Positions 8,371-16,840 of a stretch of 64,000 bases of DNA are shown piece after piece. A program made the translations under genes and the position numbers. Position 1 is the first letter of the stretch; every line of letters starts with the position of its first letter. The stretch is from JANYCO01 sp035535995 (lineage in GTDB: Bacteria; Bacteroidota; Bacteroidia; Cytophagales; Cytophagaceae), in contig DATLOZ010000019.1 of the NCBI GenBank assembly GCA_035535995.1, forward strand, positions 1 to 64,000. Reading direction: 5' to 3'. The notes under the pieces are model-generated. The model worked only from the letters and a program-made list of their open reading frames with translations, did not search any database and had not been told where the DNA came from.

Positions 8371-9309
8371 TTGATAAAATTTCTAGGTATTAAAAAAGGT
8401 GATTGGAAAGCAATAGCATTTTGTGTCTTTGCTGCCATCACCTTTTGGTTTTTTAATACCATGACTATGGATTATTCCATTGATGTTACACATCCATTGG
8501 TAGTAGTTTATGACGAGGAACAATACATCCCAATGAGCAAGCTGCCTACACAAGTGCGCTTCAGCACTACTGCTTCCGGCTGGGATATTTTTACAAAAAC
8601 CAATGCGATCAATGCTTCTCCGATCGAGGTAAACCTGGAAGATTTTAAAAAACGAAAATACATTACCGCATCGCGTCTCAAAGCAATCGTTGCCAAACAA
8701 ATGAATGGCATCCAGATCAACGAGATCCTGGACGATACGATCTATGTAAATTTCGATAAGCTGAAAAGTAAAAAAATACACTTGCAGGTAGATCCTAAAA
8801 AACTTTCGTTGGCCGAAGGATACAGGCTGGCTGGCTCTGTTATCCTGGAACCTGCCGATGTAACGGCTACCGGTCCTGCTTCAATGATAAAAGAGGTGCA
8901 GGATGTAGTGAACATGAAAGTAGAGGCGAAAGATATTTCAGGAAATTTTGACGAAGAGCTGCCGATCATTACTACTCTGAATAAGAAAATAAAATTCAAT
9001 GTAGAAAAGGTACGTGTTCGTTTGGAAGCCTATCAGCTTGAAAAAGTGGAAAAAGAATTGAAGCTGATCAAAGTGAATTTTCCTAAAAAGAAAAAAGTAA
9101 AGATCTCGGAAGATAAAACTACGCTTATTTACTACGCAAGAGAAGAAGATCTTTTGCTCATTGCAGCGCAGAGCTTTGAAGCGCAGGTAGATTTTAATTC
9201 ACTCAACGAAAAAGATAAGACGATCAAGATCACTTTGAAAAAAGTACCTGAGTTGATCCAGTCTTACCAATTTGATCCCAAAACGGTACAAGTGAGCTAT
9301 GAAGAATAA
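8371..9309 (+). CDS. YbbR-like domain protein
   Basis: The 312-residue product has an N-terminal membrane anchor (about residues 12-32: AIAFCVFAAITFWFFNTM) followed by extracytoplasmic YbbR-type beta repeats, recognisable by the LEPADVTATGPASMIKEV motif. In firmicutes YbbR (CdaR) is encoded beside the diadenylate cyclase; here no such partner is present, so function is unclear. The start is a TTG at 8371, since the next in-frame ATG (8461) would remove the anchor. The end overlaps coaE by 11 bases, indicating translational coupling. Confidence 0.85.
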   Translation: MIKFLGIKKGDWKAIAFCVFAAITFWFFNTMTMDYSIDVTHPLVVVYDEEQYIPMSKLPTQVRFSTTASGWDIFTKTNAINASPIEVNLEDFKKRKYITASRLKAIVAKQMNGIQINEILDDTIYVNFDKLKSKKIHLQVDPKKLSLAEGYRLAGSVILEPADVTATGPASMIKEVQDVVNMKVEAKDISGNFDEELPIITTLNKKIKFNVEKVRVRLEAYQLEKVEKELKLIKVNFPKKKKVKISEDKTTLIYYAREEDLLLIAAQSFEAQVDFNSLNEKDKTIKITLKKVPELIQSYQFDPKTVQVSYEE

Positions 9310-9895
9310 TCCTCTAAAGATCGGCATCACAGGAGGAATAGGCTCAGGCAAGACGGTGGTGAGTAAAATTTTTTCCGTGCTTAGCGTGCCTGTATACGAT
9401 GCGGACACCCGAGCCAAGTGGATTTCCAATTTTCATCCTGAGGTAAAAAAAGAAATCACGGCTTTGTTTGGTCCGGAGGCTTATCAGGATGGAAAATTTA
9501 ATACCCGCTATATTGCTTCTATTGTTTTCAAAGAGAAAGAAAAAACCGCGCAGCTCAATGCCATCGTACACCCCAGGGTAGGAGAGGATTTTGAACAATG
9601 GGCGGCGCAACATAATAATTTCCCTTACCTCCTCAAAGAAGCAGCGCTCATGTACGAGTCGGATTCCTATAAACAGATGGATAAAATTATTGTCGTTTCT
9701 GCACCATTAGAACTCCGCATAAAGCGAATCTTGGCGCGCGATCCACAACGCACGGAAGCAGAAGTACGCGGCATTATCGACAAACAAATGCCCGAAGCAG
9801 AAAAACTAAAACGTGCAGATTTTATTATTTACAACGACGATCAGCAGCTTCTCATTCCACAGGTAGTGGCGCTGGACAAGCAGTTTAAGTTATGA
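9299..9895 (+). CDS. coaE: Dephospho-CoA kinase
   Basis: CoaE phosphorylates the 3' hydroxyl of dephospho-CoA ribose, the last step of CoA synthesis. The 198-residue product has the P-loop GITGGIGSGKTVVSKIF (residues 8-24), the YDADTRAKW substrate motif and the lid RILARDPQRTEAEVRGII. The length is standard. Its ATG overlaps the end of the YbbR gene. It is the last gene of the cluster; a 228-base spacer follows with no clear terminator. Confidence 0.95.
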   Translation: MKNNPLKIGITGGIGSGKTVVSKIFSVLSVPVYDADTRAKWISNFHPEVKKEITALFGPEAYQDGKFNTRYIASIVFKEKEKTAQLNAIVHPRVGEDFEQWAAQHNNFPYLLKEAALMYESDSYKQMDKIIVVSAPLELRIKRILARDPQRTEAEVRGIIDKQMPEAEKLKRADFIIYNDDQQLLIPQVVALDKQFKL

Positions 9896-10073
9896 TGACA
9901 CTCGATGCATCAAGTCAAATTGGCTTGCTGGCGAGGACGCCAGATAAAAAAGATTCTCATTCAGCAGGAACCTTGTGAAAATCCAACACAATGTTTTGTT
10001 TTATAACCATTCATTACGAAATTAATATTCTACATTTCTAGTCATGAATTTTTTCCTGAATAACAATTAGGAT

Positions 10074-10123
10074 AAATCCTCAAATCAAAAATCATGTAAA
10101 TCTTCTAATCCTGAAAATCAAGG
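10074..10123. repeat. Word repeat ending in CTGAAAATCAAGGTT
   Basis: The spacer after coaE ends in a run of related words (AAATCCTC, AAATCAAAAATC, AATCTTCTAATCCTGAAAATCAAGG) immediately before the stop codon of the minus-strand gene at 10124. Nearly the same words occur before lysS (43742-43758 in inverted form, and 43840-43875). Its function is unknown. Confidence 0.45.
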
Positions 10124-11671
10124 TTAGACTTTTTCTTTAAACTTATTCTGAATGATCTCCTGTACCGACCGCTTTTCAATCTTGCTTTCCAGCCAGGAGA
10201 TGATGTCGAAATAGATGAAGGCTCGTTTTTCGAAATCGCTGTTTACCAATGGTACCAACTGCATTTTTAATTTTTGGAAACGATCGATCAGGTCTTTGTT
10301 GCTTAAATTGGTATTAAGATTTTTAAGGAAGCCCAGGATATATTTTTGAAAAAAATGTAAGTCGTCTTTCTTCCAGAGAAAGCGATAAGTAGAAATGATA
10401 TAATATTTGATCACATCAAAATTGCCAAGTTCGTAGTGACAAACCAGGTTGAGGATCCTGGCGAAGCAGTGTAGGTCTTCGCGGAAGTCCATATCCGGTG
10501 CATTGATCACTTTGTTGAGCCAGCGGATAGACTGGTTGAAATTGCCGGCCCCAAAATACAGGCAGGCCATTTTGTAATTAAGAATAAGAGACGAATGGCG
10601 GTCCAGTTTTGACAGGAGCGAATTGAACTCTTCTCCGTTTTCACTGACGATAAACTCTACTCCTTTGTCAAAATCGCCTGTCATGAAGAAGTGATTGATC
10701 GCGTTAGTATAATAATATTTAAGTAAACGGATCCGCATGCTTTCATTTTTTTGAAGACTGTCGAGCGAACTGATGTTCTGTAATTTTTTATTAGTCTCCT
10801 CAAATTCGTTGTAGCGAAAAAGCTTGTATTGTGAGATCAGTAAGCTGTTGAGCGCTTTGATATAATCTTCCGTGTTTGTTTCCACCAGGCTATTAGAACT
10901 ATCGAATAAGGTTACCAATTTGTTGGAATACAAATAGCCGTTCTCAAAATCCTGCACGAAGAAATAATATCCTACGTAAAGCCGGTACAAATATATTTTC
11001 TCGATCAGCGAAAGTTTTGCTTCTTCAAATGCGGGCAGGGTGGAATAAAAATAATCGCGTGTTCGGATATAATCCTGCTCATCGCGGATATAGCCGATGC
11101 GGGTATAAAAAGAATTCAGTTTAATAGATAAGTTGGAAAATATATTCAGGTTGTTGATCTGCGAATTGATCTCGCGTACTTCGGTAATGATATCATCCAC
11201 CCTACTGAGTCCGTCTTCCGTGGTCTGTGTGAGCACCCCTTTTTCCAGCTTGATGATCTCCAACTGAAGCTCCAGGTTGTTGTAAAGCTGTGCCATTTTC
11301 TTAGCTTTTTTCAGACAGGTTTTTCCCTGGTCGTACAGGCGTCTTTCAAATAACAGCTGCGCATAATCGATTTGCTCGCGGATCTGAATGTCCATGATCT
11401 TTGGAAGGTGAAACTGGCGAAGACTTTGTAAGATCCGGTCGTGCAGGTAGGCTTTGAGATTGGAAAGCTGGGAAGCCTTCAGGGAAGGATTTTTCTTAAG
11501 AATTTTATCCTCATCAAAATCTTCTTGTTTGTTGATCTCATCAAAAAGTAGCAATACTTTTTTGTCATCAGCTTCTTCAGAAAAAGAGGTAGTTACTTTA
11601 AAATACCTTTTCTCATTCTTATTCATCGATTTGATGAGCTCGTAAAGATTTTTTGATTTGATCCTTGGCAC
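10124..11671 (-). CDS. Helical repeat protein of unknown function
   Basis: The 515-residue product has no signal peptide or membrane segment. It is almost entirely helical, with TPR-like helix pairs from about residue 95 (YAQLLFERRLYDQGKTCLKKAKKMA) to about 450. The N-terminal block LYELIKSMNKNEKRYFK is a pattern I associate with a family restricted to Bacteroidota, whose role is not known. The first codon is GTG at 11671; an in-frame ATG at 11626 (MNKNEKRYF) would cut into the conserved N terminus and is less likely. It stands alone. A scaffold or regulator with TPR-mediated contacts is the most that can be inferred. Confidence 0.75.
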   Translation of the reverse strand: MPRIKSKNLYELIKSMNKNEKRYFKVTTSFSEEADDKKVLLLFDEINKQEDFDEDKILKKNPSLKASQLSNLKAYLHDRILQSLRQFHLPKIMDIQIREQIDYAQLLFERRLYDQGKTCLKKAKKMAQLYNNLELQLEIIKLEKGVLTQTTEDGLSRVDDIITEVREINSQINNLNIFSNLSIKLNSFYTRIGYIRDEQDYIRTRDYFYSTLPAFEEAKLSLIEKIYLYRLYVGYYFFVQDFENGYLYSNKLVTLFDSSNSLVETNTEDYIKALNSLLISQYKLFRYNEFEETNKKLQNISSLDSLQKNESMRIRLLKYYYTNAINHFFMTGDFDKGVEFIVSENGEEFNSLLSKLDRHSSLILNYKMACLYFGAGNFNQSIRWLNKVINAPDMDFREDLHCFARILNLVCHYELGNFDVIKYYIISTYRFLWKKDDLHFFQKYILGFLKNLNTNLSNKDLIDRFQKLKMQLVPLVNSDFEKRAFIYFDIISWLESKIEKRSVQEIIQNKFKEKV

Positions 11672-11848
11672 CGTAATTATATTTCTTAATTATATAAAAT
11701 TAACTAAAATAAATGAATTTTTCATAGCTCTGAAATCGTAAATATTAAACCAGGTCGAACAATTATTTTTGCTGTGCGATATGTTTTTTCCTAAATTATA
11801 ATGGAACAGTTCAATTTTATACGTATAACTATTTAAACTTTGATCGAT

Positions 11849-12355
11849 ATGAAAGCTACCTTATTTTTAATCATGATGATCTGCATGCTTCAGCCTTCTT
11901 TTGGGCAAAGCGATCTTCCGCTCAATGCGGCTGGCAAAATTTATTACAGCGAAACAGTAACGGTAACCGCTAAGAAGGATGTTCTTTACGCAAGGGCACA
12001 AAAATTTGCAACCGGAAAATATAAGATCACTGGGATGAAAAAGACAGAAGGTGTTTTCGCTTTTACAGGTTCCTTTCCGGTCAACTATCCAGGAGCTACC
12101 AGTGGCCTTACCGATAAAGGAACGGTTGAATTTACGGTAAAAATAAGTTGTAAAGACGGCAAATATACCTATGAGTATACCGATTTTCATCATATGGGTG
12201 ATAAAGGAAAAGGCAATGGCGGAAAACTAGAAGCACCTATGTCGGAATGTGGAAAATTGATCCTTCCCAAAGCGGGATGGGATAAAATTAAAAAAGATAC
12301 ACCTGCAGGAGTAGAACGATTCACTGCGGAACTAAAAAAAGCCATGCAAGGATAA
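11849..12355 (+). CDS. Secreted DUF4468-like protein
   Basis: A signal peptide (about residues 1-20, ending in QPSFGQ) precedes a domain with LPLNAAGKIYYSETV at its start and KYTYEYTDFHHMG in the middle, features that resemble DUF4468 (TBP-like fold). Its function is unknown. I take the ATG at 11849, giving 168 residues, over the in-frame TTG at 11840. The protein should end up in the periplasm; it lacks a lipobox and a sorting domain. It is monocistronic. Confidence 0.75.
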   Translation: MKATLFLIMMICMLQPSFGQSDLPLNAAGKIYYSETVTVTAKKDVLYARAQKFATGKYKITGMKKTEGVFAFTGSFPVNYPGATSGLTDKGTVEFTVKISCKDGKYTYEYTDFHHMGDKGKGNGGKLEAPMSECGKLILPKAGWDKIKKDTPAGVERFTAELKKAMQG

Positions 12356-12529
12356 GTAAAAATGCAAAATGGTATTTTTCTATATAAATACCGGCTAAAG
12401 TTCAGATTGTGAATACTTATTATTGTATTTATTTGATTGTTAATAAGTTGAAAGTAAATTTAATATTTAAATATTAGTTTTTTTTAGTACTTTAATTGTA
12501 GTTTTTAAGATTGATTAGACTACACGGGT

Positions 12530-13390
12530 ATGAGACTATTTTTTACTACTATCATTTGTCTACTATTCGGAGCCCAGTTACTGGCGACTCCAGGAAGAAT
12601 GACGGAATATCAAAAGGGTATCATTTACAATATGCAAGGGCCAAAAGCTTCGGCTTGGAATCTATATGGAAATTCGGAAAAATGGCTACACGAAAATGAT
12701 TTTGAAAAAGATCTGATCAACACTACAAAGATCACAGATAGACTTCCGTTTTTCAGAAGAGAGTTGAAAGGAGGAAATGGAACGACGTTTGTAAAGGCAA
12801 AAAACTTTCATTGGGAGGATGCCAATTATGCTTCGGTGAAAAAATATTTTAGCAAACATAAATCAACAAAAGTGATCAAGAATATCACAGCGGGAGATGT
12901 CTATATTCTGAAATTGAAAAACACCGACGACTATGCAGTGATCAGGATCTCTAAGATCAAAGACGATGGAACTTCCCTGGCTTATAGTGGAAATAATATG
13001 GACTACATTGCCTTTGACTACACAGTGTTCAAAGTAACCGTTTCGGAGGCTGTTACTTTTTTAGATGAAAATTTTGAGGAAGAAGAACAACCCTATTGGG
13101 ATCCTGAAGCGGAAATGCTTATTTATCCGAATCCGGTAGTAGATAAAATTCATGTGAAGTTTCGTAAAGCTACAGACAATATTGGTTGGGTAGTTCGATT
13201 AGAGAATATGAATGGAGAAAAGATCTATACCAGCGAGCATATCTATGAGACGCATTGGATAAACGATTTCAAAGAGCTTTCCGAAGGTCGTTATATTTTA
13301 TCAGTACTGAAAAATGATCAAGTGTATTTGCAAAAAGTGATCGACAAAGATAAAAAAGCCGAAGGAAAACTTACCGAGGTGTATCAGTAA
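12530..13390 (+). CDS. Secreted protein with T9SS type A sorting domain
   Basis: The 286-residue product has a signal peptide (1-19, cut near LLAT). The middle region (about 20-190) matches nothing I recognise. Residues about 200-270 form a type A sorting domain: MLIYPNPVVDKIHVKF, an ENMNGEKIY strand, then LSEGRYILSVLKNDQVYLQKV. About 15 charged residues follow the usual end, which is slightly unusual. It is probably exported by T9SS and anchored or released at the surface. A tRNA-His on the other strand lies downstream. Confidence 0.8.
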   Translation: MRLFFTTIICLLFGAQLLATPGRMTEYQKGIIYNMQGPKASAWNLYGNSEKWLHENDFEKDLINTTKITDRLPFFRRELKGGNGTTFVKAKNFHWEDANYASVKKYFSKHKSTKVIKNITAGDVYILKLKNTDDYAVIRISKIKDDGTSLAYSGNNMDYIAFDYTVFKVTVSEAVTFLDENFEEEEQPYWDPEAEMLIYPNPVVDKIHVKFRKATDNIGWVVRLENMNGEKIYTSEHIYETHWINDFKELSEGRYILSVLKNDQVYLQKVIDKDKKAEGKLTEVYQ

Positions 13391-13408
13391 ATAGCTTATA
13401 AAAAAAAT

Positions 13409-13445
13409 GTGAGCATAAATATTGAAACTCAATACTCGCGCTCAC
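13409..13445 (-). terminator. Terminator of tRNA-His
   Basis: Nested stems GTGAGC/GCTCAC (13409-13414 with 13440-13445) and TATTGA/TCAATA (13420-13425 with 13429-13434) form a two-part hairpin. On the minus strand it is followed by an eight-T run, placing it just downstream of tRNA-His. Confidence 0.75.
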
Positions 13446-13459
13446 ACTCTATACTTACT

Positions 13460-13537
13460 TGGGGTGGATGATGGGGCTCGAACCCACGACCCTCGGTACC
13501 ACAAACCGATGCTCTAACCAACTGAGCTACAACCACC
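13460..13537 (-). tRNA. tRNA-His (GTG)
   Basis: Read on the minus strand it has the extra G at position -1 that marks tRNA-His, anticodon stem TCGGT/ACCGA with loop TTGTGGT (anticodon GTG), T arm GTGGG-TTCGAGC-CCCAT, discriminator C and an encoded CCA (13460-13462). Acceptor pairs are normal except for a U5-U68 mismatch. A good promoter and a terminator flank it, so it is a single-gene transcript. Confidence 0.97.
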
Positions 13538-13556
13538 GTGTATTTATTTGGGATTG

Positions 13557-13587
13557 CAAATATAGTCTTTCCCGTTAAATTGCCAAA
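13557..13587 (-). promoter_or_regulatory. Promoter of tRNA-His
   Basis: On the minus strand TTTG (13584-13587) and TATATTTG (13557-13564) lie exactly 19 bases apart, matching the Bacteroidota consensus, about 20 bases upstream of the tRNA 5' end. Confidence 0.8.
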
Positions 13588-13644
13588 ATAATCTGTTTTT
13601 TTTAATTTTTTTAACCTTTTACATCCTATGCGGTGAATAGAAAT

Positions 13645-14988
13645 TTAAGCCCGTTCGAAGAACAGTCTTTCCCCTTTCTTGCTTTCATCAAATTTCCCCT
13701 CTGCGAAAGCCAAATGGCCTGAAACAATAGTATGAGTAACGGCAGAATGAAATGAATATCCTTCCAGGGCCGACCAACCGCAGTGATACAAGATATTTTC
13801 ATTGCTCACTTCCCAAGGCTTGTCGAGATCTACCAACACAAGGTCGGCGTTGTACCCTTCACGAATATAGCCACGGTCTTTGATCTGGAAGCAGATGGCA
13901 GGGGCATGACTCATTTTTTCTACGATCTTTTCAAGAGTTATTTTTCCCTCATGGTAAAATTCCAGCATTATATTTAGTGTGTGCTGCACCAATGGTCCAC
14001 CGGAAGGAGCTTGCCAGTAAGGCTGTTGTTTTTCTTCCCAAGTATGCGGGGCATGGTCGGTAGCAATGATATCGAGACGATCGTCGAGCAGTCCTTTGAG
14101 CAGGCTTTTCTTATGACGTGCTTCTTTTACTGCCGGGTTCCATTTGATGAGGTTACCAAAAATTTCGTAATGTCTTTTGTCAAATAACAAATGGTGTACA
14201 CATACTTCTGCGGTAATTCTTTTTTCCCGCAGAGGAATATCATTGCGGAAAAGTGCCAGTTCTTCTTCAGTAGAAATATGCAAGATATGCAAACGTGTAT
14301 CGTAGCGTTTGGCAAGCTCTACAGCCATAGAAGAAGATTTGTAACAAGCTTCTTCGTTGCGAATCTCCGGATGGCAGCGGGCAGGAACGTTGTCGCCGTA
14401 TTTCTCTTTATACAAAGCCATATTCGCTTTAATCGTTGCTTCGTCTTCGCAGTGTGTAGCGATGAGAAGATTGGCATCGCGGAATATTTTTTCAAGCATG
14501 GAAGGATTATCAACCAGCATATTTCCGGTAGAAGACCCCATGAAAATTTTCAGTCCGCAGACATTCTGAATATCCGTTTGCATCACTTCGTCATAGTTGT
14601 CGTTGGAAACGCCCATGAAGAAAGAATAATTGGCAAGTGAAGTACGCGCTCCTATTTGGTATTTATTTTCCAATAAAGTTTGGGTGAGTGTGTTAGGCAC
14701 AGTATTTGGCATTTCCATAAAACTGGTCACACCACCAGCCACAGCAGCCTTGCTTTCGGAGTAAATGGTCGCTTTGTGCGTCAATCCTGGTTCGCGGAAG
14801 TGTACCTGGTCGTCAATTACGCCTGGCAAAAGATATTTTCCTTTAGCATCAATTATGATATCGGCCTTTACAGAAGCCAGATCCGGCGCGATCCGGCTGA
14901 TCCTTTGGTCTTCGATCAATAAATCAGATTCAAAAATCTTCCCTTCGTTTACTATATTTGCATTGAGAATGAGTATACTTTTCATCAT
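13645..14988 (-). CDS. pyrC: Dihydroorotase
   Basis: This 447-residue amidohydrolase cyclises carbamoyl-aspartate to dihydroorotate in pyrimidine synthesis. Visible motifs are VIDDQVHFREPGLTHK (residues 58-73), the GLKIFMGSS block expected to hold the carboxylated lysine, ATHCED, LHILHIST and the metal-binding IATDHAPH. In the first metal motif the usual first histidine of HxH is Gln (Q61); I recall the same QVHF variant in other Bacteroidota dihydroorotases, so it is likely a lineage trait. The start is ATG at 14988 or 14985. It diverges from the DEAD-box helicase gene. Confidence 0.93.
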   Translation of the reverse strand: MMKSILILNANIVNEGKIFESDLLIEDQRISRIAPDLASVKADIIIDAKGKYLLPGVIDDQVHFREPGLTHKATIYSESKAAVAGGVTSFMEMPNTVPNTLTQTLLENKYQIGARTSLANYSFFMGVSNDNYDEVMQTDIQNVCGLKIFMGSSTGNMLVDNPSMLEKIFRDANLLIATHCEDEATIKANMALYKEKYGDNVPARCHPEIRNEEACYKSSSMAVELAKRYDTRLHILHISTEEELALFRNDIPLREKRITAEVCVHHLLFDKRHYEIFGNLIKWNPAVKEARHKKSLLKGLLDDRLDIIATDHAPHTWEEKQQPYWQAPSGGPLVQHTLNIMLEFYHEGKITLEKIVEKMSHAPAICFQIKDRGYIREGYNADLVLVDLDKPWEVSNENILYHCGWSALEGYSFHSAVTHTIVSGHLAFAEGKFDESKKGERLFFERA

Positions 14989-15000
14989 TTAACAGTTAAT

Positions 15001-15061
15001 AGTTTAAAGTTAGAAGTTTAAAATTAAAAAAGATAATCCTTTAAACGCTGAACTTTAAACT
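15001..15061. repeat. Inverted AGTTTAAAGTT/AACTTTAAACT repeat in a divergent promoter region
   Basis: 11-bp perfect arms at 15001-15011 and 15051-15061 are joined by a spacer with similar AT-rich words (GAAGTTTAAAAT, CCTTTAAACG). The element lies between two divergent starts, so it is not a terminator. A looser relative lies at 54340-54440. Confidence 0.55.
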
Positions 15062-15076
15062 TTCAACCCTTCTATC

Positions 15077-16393
15077 ATGACTTTCGAAGATTTTAAATTA
15101 AATAAACAATTGCTCAACGCTGTATTGGACCTCGGTTATGCAGAGCCTACAGAGATCCAGCAAAAAGCAATTCCCCAAATTCTAGCGGGGCATGATATCA
15201 TGGGGATCGCGCAGACGGGTACAGGAAAAACGGCTGCCTATCTTTTGCCGCTTCTTATGAAAGTAAAATACGCCCAGGGCGATCATCCCCGCGTGCTGAT
15301 CTTAGTACCTACACGAGAGCTGGCGATGCAGGTGCAGGAAAGTATTGTGCAGTTGGGCAAATATACCGGCATCCGTTCGGTAGTGGCTTATGGAGGAGTA
15401 GGACCGAAAACACAGATTGAAAATATTCAAAAGGGTGTAGATATCATCGTAGCTACGCCAGGACGCTTCATGGATATTTATCTGAAGAAAGAACTTGTCA
15501 CCAAGCAGTTGAACACATTAGTGCTGGATGAGGCTGATAAGATGATGGACATGGGGTTCATGCCGCAGATCCGGAAAATCCTGGAGATCGTTCCGCGGAA
15601 AAGACAAAACCTCTTATTCTCCGCCACCATGCCTGAAAAAGTGGAGAAGCTTACAGAAGAATTTCTAGAATTCCCGATGAAGATCGAGGCCACGCCGCAA
15701 GCCACGCCAGTAGAGACCGTAACGCAGGTGCGTTATAACGTGCCTAATTTCAAGACCAAAATAAATTTGCTTCAGTATTTTCTTCGTAAGAAAGAAGAAT
15801 TTAACCGCGTGATCGTTTTTGTACGCACGCGCCAAAATGCAGAAAATATCTACAAATTCATCAGCCGCAAGATCGACAGCGAGGTGCGTGTGATCCATGC
15901 CAACAAAGGACAGAATACAAGGATCAATTCCGTAGAAGCCTTCAAAGAAGGAGGAGTACGAGTACTAGTAGCTACCGACGTGGCCGCCAGAGGGATTGAT
16001 ATTTCTCTTGTAAGCCATGTGATCAATTTTGATGTGCCGGTCGTTTACGAAGATTATGTACACCGCATTGGCCGTACAGGTCGCGCTAAAAATACCGGAG
16101 ATGCGATCACTTTTGCCAACGAAGCGGAACTTTACCATATGGCGAAGATTGAGAAGATCATAAAAATGAAAGTACCCGTTGAGCCAATTCCTGAAAAAGT
16201 AGTGATTGAAGAAACTCCTTTTGAAGAAAAACAAGAAATGCTCAGAGAGCTCGATGCGCTGAGAAAAAAAGACGATCCGGAATTTAAAGGAGCTTTCCAT
16301 GAGAAGAAAAGTTCGAATATGAAATCAACGAAGCCTGCCAGAAAAAAAACTACCAATCGAAGTAAAAGACCCGATAGAAGAGGAAAGAGGTGA
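15077..16393 (+). CDS. DEAD-box RNA helicase (RhlE-like)
   Basis: The 438-residue product carries all helicase motifs: Q motif with EPTEIQQKAIPQIL, motif I AQTGTGKT, Ia PTRELA, Ib TPGR, II DEAD (VLDEADKMMDMGF), III SAT, IV VIVFVRTR, V ATDVAARGID and VI HRIGRTGR. After about residue 375 a basic tail rich in Lys, Arg and Ser (ending NRSKRPDRRGKR) probably binds RNA. It likely remodels RNA in ribosome assembly or decay; the precise paralogue cannot be set from sequence alone. Confidence 0.94.
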   Translation: MTFEDFKLNKQLLNAVLDLGYAEPTEIQQKAIPQILAGHDIMGIAQTGTGKTAAYLLPLLMKVKYAQGDHPRVLILVPTRELAMQVQESIVQLGKYTGIRSVVAYGGVGPKTQIENIQKGVDIIVATPGRFMDIYLKKELVTKQLNTLVLDEADKMMDMGFMPQIRKILEIVPRKRQNLLFSATMPEKVEKLTEEFLEFPMKIEATPQATPVETVTQVRYNVPNFKTKINLLQYFLRKKEEFNRVIVFVRTRQNAENIYKFISRKIDSEVRVIHANKGQNTRINSVEAFKEGGVRVLVATDVAARGIDISLVSHVINFDVPVVYEDYVHRIGRTGRAKNTGDAITFANEAELYHMAKIEKIIKMKVPVEPIPEKVVIEETPFEEKQEMLRELDALRKKDDPEFKGAFHEKKSSNMKSTKPARKKTTNRSKRPDRRGKR

Positions 16394-16474
16394 TTGAATA
16401 CCGTGCTATCAAATTCAAAGTTTTGCCAAAACATTCGCTTTCATTATATTTAGAAATACTAAACCCTTTGAAAA

Positions 16475-16585
16475 ATGAGACATCTGGTAATTGTTTTGAC
16501 GATTTCAACCTTATTAATAGCTTGTGGAGGATCAAAAAGTGGCCTTCACAGCCATAAGGCCAAAAGACCACCTTGCACAAAGTAA
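16475..16585 (+). CDS. 36-residue lipoprotein
   Basis: A short ORF, too small for routine calling, encodes a signal sequence with a clean lipobox (STLLIAC, Cys 17) followed by only 19 mature residues, mostly Gly, Ser, Lys, His and Pro. The signal sequence and the conserved spacing from start to lipobox make it credible as a real tiny lipoprotein, similar in style to other Bacteroidota micro-lipoproteins. No function is known. It lies 81 bases after the helicase gene and 114 before tRNA-Gln. Confidence 0.65.
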   Translation: MRHLVIVLTISTLLIACGGSKSGLHSHKAKRPPCTK

Positions 16586-16649
16586 ACGGGGCTATCCGCC
16601 AAAGTGATTCTTAGACGGTTATTTTTATTGTAAAAAAATAATCGCCTTT

Positions 16650-16680
16650 TTTGTGAAAAGAAAAAAAAAGTCTATTTTTG
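16650..16680 (+). promoter_or_regulatory. Promoter of tRNA-Gln (and probably prs)
   Basis: TTTG at 16650-16653 and TATTTTTG at 16673-16680 are separated by exactly 19 bases, a perfect consensus fit, 19 bases before the tRNA. Confidence 0.8.
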
Positions 16681-16699
16681 CAGTCCCTAAGGGGAAGAT

Positions 16700-16770
16700 T
16701 GCCCGATCGTCTAATGGCAGGACAACTGGTTTTGGTCCAGTTTGTAGAGGTTCGAATCCTTTTCGGGCAA
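16700..16770 (+). tRNA. tRNA-Gln (TTG)
   Basis: The 71-base gene has acceptor TGCCCGA/TCGGGCA, anticodon stem ACTGG/CCAGT with loop TTTTGGT (anticodon TTG), T arm AGAGG-TTCGAAT-CCTTT and discriminator A. CCA is not encoded. It lies 70 bases upstream of prs with no T-rich terminator between them. Confidence 0.96.
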
Positions 16771-16782
16771 CACACACAGATG

Positions 16783-16821
16783 ATGTTGAATGTTGAATAT
16801 CTTCGATTCGGCATTCAACAT
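16783..16821 (+). repeat. Hairpin between tRNA-Gln and prs
   Basis: A 10-bp perfect stem (ATGTTGAATG at 16783-16792 with CATTCAACAT at 16812-16821) uses the same GTTGAATG/CATTCAAC words as the palindrome at 4240. It carries no T tract and could mark a processing point between tRNA and mRNA. Confidence 0.6.
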
Positions 16822-16840
16822 TTCTTATTTTAAACGCACA

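Noticed and set aside
16790..16840. Upstream in-frame ATG extending prs by 17 residues
   Set aside because: The added codons fall in the intergenic hairpin and the Prs family starts at the internal MSYVKIFSGTGS.
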